From the NCBI GenBank assembly GCA_002328825.1, contig DCWI01000074.1, forward strand, positions 1 to 14,232: 14,232 nt of DNA. The letters are read 5' to 3'. A program made the translations under genes and the position numbers. Source of the DNA: Nitrospiraceae bacterium UBA2166 (lineage in GTDB: Bacteria > Nitrospirota > Nitrospiria > Nitrospirales > UBA2166). Shown here one piece after another: positions 8,582 to 14,232 of this stretch. Position 1 is the stretch's first letter. Every line of letters begins with the position of its first letter. A model generated the notes under the pieces. It was given only the letters and a program-made list of their open reading frames with translations. It had not been told where the DNA came from and ran no database searches.

Positions 8582-8618
8582 GTTTGATGGCTAAGTGACA
8601 TGGTGATTGAGTAGATGA

Positions 8619-9347
8619 CTATTTTTTATTTTTCGCGTTTCGTTTCTTAGCCTTTTTGGCTTTTCCTTTAGTTCTCCCGCTATTAGGGGTTCCCTGAGAT
8701 GGGGTGACAACATGGCTCCGGCGGTTTAATTTGTCTTCCTCCATGAGTTCCAGTGTACGAGTCTCGGTTTCTCCGGCCGTTAGAATGACGTGATCTTCCA
8801 ATATCTCTTTCACCGTATATCGCCCAATAGTATCTCCTATCCCGACGTCCATTGGATCTCGTGGTTTTCTGAGAAGGTCAGCAATGAGTGCGCGTTGGTA
8901 GTCACCAAATAGCACGATTCCTTGTAGGGAAAGACGATCAGAGCGTTTCTTTTTCGAATCTTTCCTTGGATGTGTGGGGCTTCGTCGCGGAAGTGAATCT
9001 TTAGGTTTTGGCGCCCGTACTTTATTGGTATTTTTTGGGAGTGGCCGAGGCGAAATTTTTGGAACGATATGTTTCTTCCGAGTTGGGTGAAAGAGATCTT
9101 TTTCGACAATAACGGAATATGAGTCTTTCGATGGGGAGTCCACGACTGGAATATCGGACTCTACCGTTCGAACATGCATGATTACAGGAGAGTGGGGAGG
9201 TATTGTTTGGGAAGATTGGACATGTGTCGTTTGGATAAGGAGGGGCGAAAATTCATCGCTTGGAATCCAAAGACCTAAGGCGGAAACTACATTAGCACCA
9301 AGTATGAGTGAAGCGCCCAAAAGGCTGAAATTGATTAAGTGAATCAT
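8619..9347 (-). CDS. gspC: GspC-like inner-membrane protein with HR domain and lysine-rich C-terminal tail
   Basis: GspC spans the inner membrane once and uses its periplasmic homology region (HR) to contact the GspD N0 domain. This 242-residue protein has one N-terminal TM (about 5-26), a VEKDLFHPTRK element (81-91) resembling the NLF motif before the HR region, a Pro/Lys/Arg-rich linker (92-137), and an HR-like beta domain (about 139-202: GIVLFGDYQRALIAD, then IGDTIGRYTVKEI). It has no PDZ domain or coiled coil after the HR. Instead it ends in a strongly basic tail (GRTKGKAKKAKKRNAKNKK region, 224-242). The ATG at 9347 overlaps the gspM stop by four bases (ATGA) and has an AGGAG nine bases upstream. 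Its place just before the two secretin genes fits a GspC role. Sequence divergence makes the subfamily name less certain; some annotations would call such a protein 'type II secretion protein N'. Confidence 0.78.
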   Translation of the reverse strand: MIHLINFSLLGASLILGANVVSALGLWIPSDEFSPLLIQTTHVQSSQTIPPHSPVIMHVRTVESDIPVVDSPSKDSYSVIVEKDLFHPTRKKHIVPKISPRPLPKNTNKVRAPKPKDSLPRRSPTHPRKDSKKKRSDRLSLQGIVLFGDYQRALIADLLRKPRDPMDVGIGDTIGRYTVKEILEDHVILTAGETETRTLELMEEDKLNRRSHVVTPSQGTPNSGRTKGKAKKAKKRNAKNKK

Positions 9348-9958
9348 GCAGTTGCGCTCCTAGGGTGTATCTCAGGGTCCTGCTCTGGCTTTCCGTTCTT
9401 CTCGGAGATTTGCTTCATTAATGCTTCAATTACGATATCTGCGCGTAAGTTACGTGGTTTTTTTGGATTGGGAACCCTGATTGTCAACTCGGAAACCGAT
9501 AGGCGTACCGGTTGGTGTTCGATATCGTATAGAAATTCTGTGAGAATTTTTGTTTGAGCTGTTAGTGCAATACGAATTGCAATTTTCGTATAGTGCCCAT
9601 GTGATTCAGAATCAAGGACACGTGCGTTTTTTATCGTAATGCCCTTTTGTTTATTGGAGAGGGCATCAAGAATGAGTTGAACTCGTGCGGCCCCAAGTGC
9701 TGGAGTTAAGCCTTCAATCAAGAGGTGTTCCGTTTTTTCAAGATGATCTTGACGTTCTGCTAGTTCTTCCTGAAGAGATGAAAGCATATGTAGGCGTGCT
9801 CGGTATTGTTGGAGAATGGAAGCTTTCACTTCAATTTGGTTATTCAGGGCCTTGTGCTGCTCGATGAGAGGAAAGGCAATATACTGAAGACCAAGAAAGA
9901 GCAATACGGCAATTAGACCGATGATGATGGAGTTGCGTTCTCGTGACGATAGTGTCAT
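9344..9958 (-). CDS. gspM: Type II secretion platform protein GspM (PilO-like)
   Basis: GspM is a small bitopic inner-membrane protein that pairs with GspL in the assembly platform. The 204-residue product has a short cytoplasmic start, one TM (about 11-30), a coiled-coil region rich in Leu, Gln and Glu (about 33-80), and a ferredoxin-like periplasmic domain (about 85-178) with alternating beta strands such as KIAIRIALTA and VRLSVSELTIRV. This matches the GspM/PilO fold layout and the usual length of 160-210 residues. The C-terminus is hydrophilic and probably disordered. The ATG at 9958 overlaps the gspL stop in an ATGA, and the ATGA at 9344-9347 couples it to the next gene. Sequence conservation in GspM is low, so the call rests largely on topology, length and position directly after gspL. 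Confidence 0.85.
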   Translation of the reverse strand: MTLSSRERNSIIIGLIAVLLFLGLQYIAFPLIEQHKALNNQIEVKASILQQYRARLHMLSSLQEELAERQDHLEKTEHLLIEGLTPALGAARVQLILDALSNKQKGITIKNARVLDSESHGHYTKIAIRIALTAQTKILTEFLYDIEHQPVRLSVSELTIRVPNPKKPRNLRADIVIEALMKQISEKNGKPEQDPEIHPRSATA

Positions 9959-11355
9959 GGGATATCCGTCTCAATGTTAATGGTATGGGGCTGCACTTTT
10001 GCGTGGATTCGAAATTCTTGGCCATTTACAGGTTCACTAAAACGGACATCATAAAAGATAGACGAGTGTTCAAGTACTGAAATTAAGGATGCCGGAGACG
10101 ACTTTGCCTTTCCGGTTAACATAACACTGTGGGCTTTATAGGTAAGATTTGTCAACCAGCTTTTGTCTGGAACGATGGTTGTTAATTCTTTGAGAACATC
10201 TAGGACACCAAGGTGATTTGAGGTTAGGAAATCAATTTTTTGGAGGCGGTGCTCGATTGCGGTCGCTTGGTCCTGTAGGGTTGTCATGGTAGAAATTTGT
10301 GGCGAGAGTGCACTAAGTTGTTCAGTAATGTCTTGTAGTGTGGTGAGTTTGTTCATTGTTTCGATGGTGATGTATCCGATCGTTAGACATCCCAGTAATG
10401 CAATGAGAATAAGTGTAGGTGTATACCGTCGTCGTGGTGATTGTAGTTGGACTTGGTGAGGGAGAAGATTGATGGATGGGGTATCATTGTTGAGACCGCG
10501 AAGTCCCAAACCAACCAACACTGTTGATTCTGATGCAAATGGTTTTGTTGAGGCAACGTGCAGTCCTATATGCGCTGCCAAACTATCTGGGCTGAGATCC
10601 TCATGTTGTATGCTGGCTGATCCGAGTATCACTTCCTGAATGTCTTCTCTTTCACGCTTGATTGCGGTGATGCCTTTGTCGAGCTCTACTTCGATACTTT
10701 GCATGAGGTTGTTTCTTGTCGGTACTGCTCGTGTATAGCGAAGGTTTTGGCCTTCCGTGATGATCAACTCGTAGCCTGTTTCAGAAATGTCGATCATTGC
10801 GAGAAGTTGCACAGGGAGTGACGGTGTTGTGTTCTTGAGATTTCGTATTTGTCGCAAAGTGCTGAGCATTGCTGTCGACGTGACTTCTATTGCGCTTGGC
10901 GTGACGCCAAGGAGTGTGAGGCGTTTGATGTATCCTTGGAGCCGTGCTTTAGCAATAGCTGCTAGTAGGAGTGTCAATGTATTTTCGTCCGAGTTTCGGA
11001 GCACAACCTCAAATGCAAAGTGGGCTTCGTCTGATGAAAATGGTGTGTAGCGGTCAAGTTCGTAGGCCAACACTTGCTGAAGGTTCTCTTCAACCGCCAA
11101 TGGAAGTTGAATCTCTCGCAGTACTACTTCTTCACGTGGAATTGAGACGAAGACTTGTCCATTGCGAATCTTGTTCTTTTTCAGAAATGTTGTGACTCTC
11201 TTTGCGAGGAGCACTGTTTCGTTGTCGTCCTCTTGCATTGGAGATACCAAGGGGATTGTGAGTCGCCCGGTCACCTTCTCGTGGCTTCTGGAGCGTTGCA
11301 GACAGAGAAACTCAGCGTGAAAGTCTGTGAGTCGGATAGCGAGACTTCTCGCCAT
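9955..11355 (-). CDS. gspL: Type II secretion platform protein GspL (PilM-PilN type)
   Basis: GspL recruits GspE to the inner membrane and partners GspM. The 466-residue protein has a cytoplasmic actin-like PilM/GspL domain (about 1-290), including VFVSIPREEVVLREIQLP (68-85), LAYELDRYTPF (96-106) and the LLAMIDISETGYELIITEG strand pair (184-202). Then come the PilN-type motif INLLP (294-298), basic residues RRR (308-310), one TM (about 312-331), a coiled coil (335-378), and a small periplasmic ferredoxin-like domain (about 383-458). GspL is thus equivalent to fused PilM and PilN, as is known for the family. The ATG at 11355 is 18 bases after the gspK stop and has AAGGA 11 bases upstream. Ending in an ATGA overlap with gspM implies coupled, stoichiometric expression. 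Confidence 0.93.
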   Translation of the reverse strand: MARSLAIRLTDFHAEFLCLQRSRSHEKVTGRLTIPLVSPMQEDDNETVLLAKRVTTFLKKNKIRNGQVFVSIPREEVVLREIQLPLAVEENLQQVLAYELDRYTPFSSDEAHFAFEVVLRNSDENTLTLLLAAIAKARLQGYIKRLTLLGVTPSAIEVTSTAMLSTLRQIRNLKNTTPSLPVQLLAMIDISETGYELIITEGQNLRYTRAVPTRNNLMQSIEVELDKGITAIKREREDIQEVILGSASIQHEDLSPDSLAAHIGLHVASTKPFASESTVLVGLGLRGLNNDTPSINLLPHQVQLQSPRRRYTPTLILIALLGCLTIGYITIETMNKLTTLQDITEQLSALSPQISTMTTLQDQATAIEHRLQKIDFLTSNHLGVLDVLKELTTIVPDKSWLTNLTYKAHSVMLTGKAKSSPASLISVLEHSSIFYDVRFSEPVNGQEFRIHAKVQPHTINIETDIP

Positions 11356-11373
11356 TATGATGTGGGTCCTTCT

Positions 11374-12483
11374 TTAGCTGCCATACGAAGCCTGCTGATA
11401 TTGTAAGTATATACTATCATTCCATTGGAGGATTCTATGTTCGTTTGTGGTGATGGAAACGATGGCACGTATGTGGTGATAGATTGGACTTGATGCGATT
11501 TGTCCGCGGGCGTCAATGGTATATGTATTGCTTGGTTGAAAACTGATAAATGGACTCGCGTCATCAATGTCATCTACAAAGAAATCAAGGTCATCAGGTG
11601 TGAGAAATGTAAAGAATTCTCGCTCGGTAACAATACTGCGAGCTTGGGATCCAGAGATGCCTGGGATCGACATCAGGACTTCTGGAGACGCAGTATTAAC
11701 ATTCACTTTAAACTGAATCTCTTCTTCGTCTTCTTCGTCTTCTTTTGGTGATGCTGGAATCAAGGGTTTTGCCTCGAGGGAGGCGGTAAGCATATCGATA
11801 AGCCCAGTGCGTCCGATCTTCCCTGGCTCCGATTGTTTTCCATAGAAAATATCAGGAGTTATGCCTTTGACCCAGAGTAGCTCATCCATGGTATCAAAGG
11901 GGCCATTTTTTGCATGATAAGGCTTAGGTAGTGCCAGATAATAGGTATCCTCCGCGCCGTTTCGGTGATAATTATTGTCAGGGTCTCGCCAGTCGAGAAT
12001 TGGATCCACTATCCCCGAGATACCTCGATCAAGGCGAAGTGTGCTTAATAGTTTTCGTAATGTTGGTCCATTTGCTTCATTGATGTTGATCTTTCCTCCC
12101 TCATCATACATTCGAACCTCAGCAGTTCCATTATCAAGTGTAATCTGATAGGGGCGTCCATCTGCCATCCAGGGAGTTTGAAAAGGATCACTGGCAATGT
12201 CAGTCGAAGGGGTCAGGGGTATGAAATCTTCCTCGTTATCATCGAGGGTACTATTTACAGGGCGAGTTAGTTCAGCAATCGCTTGGTATATTCCAGCTCG
12301 TGCGAGATAGTATGCTTCCATTGATTCTCGTTGATTAAGGGTGACTTTTGCTTCGGTTCGGGACATGATTGAAAACTCAAATGCGAGTACGGTCAGAAGC
12401 ATCAGGATCCAAAGGACAAGTACGAGAGCCATGCCATCTTGTTCTCGCACATGGCGTAAAGGCCATTCAATGTTGGGACTCAT
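11374..12483 (-). CDS. gspK: Minor pseudopilin GspK
   Basis: GspK is the large tip pseudopilin that caps the GspI-GspJ-GspK complex. This 369-residue precursor has a leader ending in G17, then mature MALVLVLWILMLL. The mature fifth residue is Leu, not Glu, which is usual for GspK and suits a tip position. After the N-terminal helix comes an alpha/beta region with two helical GspK inserts: GKININEANGPTLRKLL (about 131-147), and FKVNVNTASPEVLMSIPGISGSQA (about 258-281), a helix-hairpin-helix-like element. DWRDPDNNYHRNGAEDTYY (about 164-182) resembles the calcium-binding part of GspK. An acidic run, EDEEDEEE (248-255), precedes the second insert. The ATG at 12483 lies 16 bases after gspJ without a close ribosome-binding site, so coupling is likely. 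Length is slightly above the typical 320-340 residues, partly owing to the acidic insert. Confidence 0.93.
   Translation of the reverse strand: MSPNIEWPLRHVREQDGMALVLVLWILMLLTVLAFEFSIMSRTEAKVTLNQRESMEAYYLARAGIYQAIAELTRPVNSTLDDNEEDFIPLTPSTDIASDPFQTPWMADGRPYQITLDNGTAEVRMYDEGGKININEANGPTLRKLLSTLRLDRGISGIVDPILDWRDPDNNYHRNGAEDTYYLALPKPYHAKNGPFDTMDELLWVKGITPDIFYGKQSEPGKIGRTGLIDMLTASLEAKPLIPASPKEDEEDEEEIQFKVNVNTASPEVLMSIPGISGSQARSIVTEREFFTFLTPDDLDFFVDDIDDASPFISFQPSNTYTIDARGQIASSPIYHHIRAIVSITTNEHRILQWNDSIYLQYQQASYGS
11719..11742 (-). repeat. Acidic GAA/GAC codon run inside gspK
   Basis: Eight consecutive acidic codons (E-D-E-E-D-E-E-E, residues 248-255 of GspK), made largely of GAA with GAC interspersed, form a purine-rich low-complexity stretch. 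It sits between the alpha/beta part and the second helical insert, so it is probably a surface loop. Changes in repeat number would keep the reading frame. Confidence 0.7.
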
Positions 12484-12499
12484 CTACTTCACACGTTTC

Positions 12500-13285
12500 C
12501 TAATCGTCATCATCATCATCATCGTCATCATCATCGATTTCTGGTTGAGATGCTGCTTTTTTATCGTCTTTGCCTTGTGCAATGATGGGAATTAGCATTT
12601 CGGAGAGGGTGGGAGAGGTTTGTGGTCCATGTTCGAGGTGGAATTTTACTGCAGCGGGAAGTGTTGTTTTTGGCAAGGGGGCAAGGTGTTCTGAGGGATC
12701 TTCAGATGGAAGAGGTTGAGTTGGGTCTTTCATGATCCATTCAGGAAACCACATCCCGGATTCACCATCGTAATACTCCATTTTCATGGAGGTGACTTCT
12801 GAGAGGAGTCGAGTTTTTTCCTCGTCAGTAAAAGGAGTCTCATAAAACTGTCGATGATAAACGGAGCGATAGGCAGCGATAAGGTGACTCGTAGATGAGT
12901 CTTTTTCGTGTTCAAGGTAGTATACAACGAGATGCAAGCCTGCCTGGTTGTCGATACCAAGAGGCTTGGTCGTGACAAATGCGACAGACTCTGATCCTCC
13001 ATCAAAGACGAGAATTTTCTTTGATAAATCCTTGGTTCCAGCGTCGTTTGTGATGGGAATTTGCAATGGATAAGCAGAGCGGAGTTGCTGAGATATCATA
13101 TCGGTAACAACGGATGTCTGCTGATTCACGAATTGTGAGGCAGTGCCTTTTTCCCAAGTTTGAATACTCAACGTTGCTGCTTGAGCTAGGATTACCATTA
13201 CTACTCCGATGAGTGTGATGGTGATTAGAAGCTCGAGAAGAGTGAATCCTCTCCGGCAGGTTGAGTTAGGGGGCAATTTCGTCAC
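12500..13285 (-). CDS. gspJ: Minor pseudopilin GspJ with poly-aspartate C-terminus
   Basis: GspJ joins GspI and GspK at the pseudopilus tip. The preferred GTG start at 13285 gives 261 residues and has AAGGA five bases upstream; the leader MTKLPPNSTCRRG is cut before FTLLELLITITLIGVV, with the required G-1 and E+5. An ATG at 13318 would add 11 residues and overlap gspI by 53 bases, without a visible ribosome-binding site. The frame stays open to 13528, but that extension is antisense-free junk within gspI. The periplasmic part has the usual GspJ elements, such as FDGGSESVAFVTTK and LHLVVYYLE, and PAAVKFHLEHG near the end. The family usually ends soon after this last strand; here a tail of about 35 residues ends in eleven aspartates. 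The tail's role is unknown. Its stop lies 16 bases before gspK. Confidence 0.9.
   Translation of the reverse strand: MTKLPPNSTCRRGFTLLELLITITLIGVVMVILAQAATLSIQTWEKGTASQFVNQQTSVVTDMISQQLRSAYPLQIPITNDAGTKDLSKKILVFDGGSESVAFVTTKPLGIDNQAGLHLVVYYLEHEKDSSTSHLIAAYRSVYHRQFYETPFTDEEKTRLLSEVTSMKMEYYDGESGMWFPEWIMKDPTQPLPSEDPSEHLAPLPKTTLPAAVKFHLEHGPQTSPTLSEMLIPIIAQGKDDKKAASQPEIDDDDDDDDDDD
12503..12535 (-). repeat. (GAT/GAC)11 trinucleotide repeat encoding the GspJ poly-Asp tail
   Basis: Eleven aspartate codons in a row, mostly GAT with two GAC interruptions, lie directly before the TAG at 12500-12502. As a triplet repeat it can lengthen or shorten by slippage without shifting frame, so it could vary tail length but not switch the gene off. 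Confidence 0.9.
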
Positions 13286-13757
13286 TTGGTTCCTTAAGGT
13301 CTGGGTTGTCTGAGTCATTTTGTACAGATGATGCTGGGGCAAATGTGGCGAGTGTGTGAATGCTGGTTGATGGAGCAGAAGGGTCGACATCCCATCTGAT
13401 CGAGACCGTGGCTTTGTAAAGAGGCGTAGGAGGGGTGATTGGGGTTTCATTGCTATTACCCTCGTCGATAACAAGTAGCTCGGGGGTGGGCTCGACTGGA
13501 GTGACGATCCGTTCCCAAAAAATCCCATTGGGATTCTCTCCAGATTCCAATTCCAGTGGCGGAGATTTCATGATGGCAAGCTCTTCAAGCTTATGTTGTG
13601 CAAGGGCTATGGCTTGAGTGTAATCTCTTGATTTTTTAATTGTCCGAAGCGAACCTGAAAACAGTTGGAATAGGATAGGAAGTGTGATGGCAAGAATCAT
13701 CACGGCTATAAGAATTTCAAAAAGAGTGAAGCCGGGTGTAGATCGAATGCGATTCAT
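13266..13757 (-). CDS. gspI: Minor pseudopilin GspI
   Basis: GspI is the minor pseudopilin that nucleates the tip complex with GspJ and GspK. The 163-residue precursor has a leader MNRIRSTPG cleaved before FTLFEILIAVMILAITLPIL, with G-1 and E+5 present, as needed by the prepilin peptidase. The helix continues through AIALAQHKLEELA (about 49-61), a conserved feature of GspI, then leads to a small beta domain (SGENPNGIFWERIVTP, YKATVSIRWDV). It is longer than the usual 120-130 residues because of a Pro/Thr-rich loop (about 102-112) and an acidic, disordered-looking tail (from about residue 145: NDSDNPDLKEPSDE). The start is the ATG at 13757, three bases after the gspH stop, without a clear ribosome-binding site. 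The end overlaps the gspJ start. Confidence 0.9.
   Translation of the reverse strand: MNRIRSTPGFTLFEILIAVMILAITLPILFQLFSGSLRTIKKSRDYTQAIALAQHKLEELAIMKSPPLELESGENPNGIFWERIVTPVEPTPELLVIDEGNSNETPITPPTPLYKATVSIRWDVDPSAPSTSIHTLATFAPASSVQNDSDNPDLKEPSDEIAP
13291..13295 (-). promoter_or_regulatory. Ribosome-binding site deciding the gspJ start
   Basis: AAGGA on the - strand is five bases before the GTG at 13285. The ATG alternative at 13318 is preceded by CATCTGTACAAA, which has no Shine-Dalgarno match. The site lies inside the last codons of gspI, so GspI and GspJ translation are probably coupled. Confidence 0.6.
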
Positions 13758-13760
13758 TAG

Positions 13761-14232
13761 CTAAATTGACTGTCGTGCTGAAGTTGCAAGTCCTGTAATA
13801 GCATTGATCTTGAGTACAACTGGTTCCTTCTGGCCGTTATGAGCCATCTGAATGGTTCCACCACTCGAACTTCCATTGGGATAGAACAGTAGAGCGTGAG
13901 TGCCGCTGGTGTTCTCACGATTCTTCGCTGTCACGCGCAGTGTGTCAGTGTGAGCGAGAGAGAATTGCGTGGGGCGATTTGGTAGCTCATCATGGTTGTG
14001 TTGATATGGATTAACCCAGATCATGTGCTCATCAATATTGATTGAAAGTCTATATGGGGTTTTGTGGGTAATTGCTTGGTTTCGTGCAAATGTGAGCATG
14101 GCAGAGACTGAGCGAACATCTTTTCTGAACTGAGCCTGCTCGAGACTGTGCGCAATAGTTGGTGCAACCAGTGCGACTGAGATGCCGATCAGGATAAGAA
14201 CAACAACCAGTTCAATAAGTGTAAATCCAGCA
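13761..14232 (-). CDS. gspH: Minor pseudopilin GspH (leader truncated by the window edge)
   Basis: GspH is a minor pseudopilin below the tip complex. The frame is open to the window edge: upstream of the internal ATG at 14099 it reads AGFTLIELVVVLILIGISVA, then LVAPTIAHSLEQAQFRKDVRSVSAML. The prepilin cleavage site (G at 14226-14228, mature F at 14223-14225, E at +5) is thus just inside the window. The mature protein of 154 residues is complete, and only the short leader is missing. After the helix, the ARNQAITHKTPYRLSINIDE segment (the GspH/FimT-type 'R-x-x-A-x-x-x-x-x-x-x' region) and the HALLFYPNGSSSGGTIQ element (about 40 residues before the end) are typical of GspH, in which F-x-P-x-G-x-S-x-G-G is well conserved. 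The gene order H-I-J-K supports the call over GspG. The ATG at 14099 is not the true start. Confidence 0.92.
   Translation of the reverse strand, partial: AGFTLIELVVVLILIGISVALVAPTIAHSLEQAQFRKDVRSVSAMLTFARNQAITHKTPYRLSINIDEHMIWVNPYQHNHDELPNRPTQFSLAHTDTLRVTAKNRENTSGTHALLFYPNGSSSGGTIQMAHNGQKEPVVLKINAITGLATSARQSI

Noticed and set aside
8249..8587. A 112-codon + strand frame antisense to the start of gspD copy 1
   Set aside because: The Cys/Ser/Gly-rich product reflects the complement of the signal peptide and Pro/Gln linker codons; no ribosome-binding site or domain supports it.
8575..8601. An eight-codon mini-ORF (MSLSHQTG) just upstream of gspD copy 1, containing its ribosome-binding site
   Set aside because: It could be a leader peptide, but it is very short, has no ribosome-binding site of its own and no regulatory codon pattern; chance is the simpler explanation.
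12503..12535. The GAT repeat as a phase-variation switch
   Set aside because: The unit is three bases, so slippage keeps the frame and cannot switch the gene on and off.
13319..13528. N-terminal extension of GspJ of up to 70 residues
   Set aside because: It overlaps gspI almost fully, is Ser/Pro-rich without similarity to a leader, and would give an implausibly long prepilin leader.

Overview
The window looks like a chromosomal segment from a Gram-negative bacterium, probably Pseudomonadota or a close relative. This rests on an enterobacterial-type LeuD C-terminus and a nearly complete set of type II secretion system (T2SS) genes, including outer-membrane secretins. Base composition is moderate and neither genus nor class can be fixed from the sequence. 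Coding density is very high: no stretch over 300 bases lacks a gene, and no tRNA, rRNA, CRISPR array or mobile element was seen.

Left part, + strand (1-2720): the 3' end of leuD (small subunit of 3-isopropylmalate dehydratase, leucine biosynthesis), then after 42 bases a 783-residue MMPL/RND-type inner-membrane transporter. A 98-base gap separates these from the genes converging from the right.

Main part, - strand (14232 down to 2819): one tightly packed T2SS operon. In order of transcription it reads gspH (leader runs off the window), gspI, gspJ, gspK, gspL, gspM, a gspC-like gene, gspD copy 1, gspD copy 2, gspE. Neighbours overlap or are 1 to 47 bases apart, so a single transcript entering from beyond the right edge is likely. 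gspF, gspG and the prepilin peptidase gspO are not in the window; F and G may lie upstream.

How the parts fit: GspH, I, J and K are (pseudo)pilins of the periplasmic pseudopilus, with I, J and K forming its tip in known systems. GspL and GspM form the inner-membrane platform that recruits the cytoplasmic ATPase GspE. The GspC-like protein should link this platform to the secretin channel built from GspD.

The most unusual point is two full-length, intact, clearly paralogous secretins in tandem, with different N-terminal export signals; the second has a lipobox-like cysteine. Also notable are charged low-complexity tracts: an 11-aspartate tail on GspJ, an acidic run in GspK, and a lysine-rich tail on a GspC-like protein without a PDZ domain. 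I found no wholly new system; this is a recognisable T2SS with unusual details.
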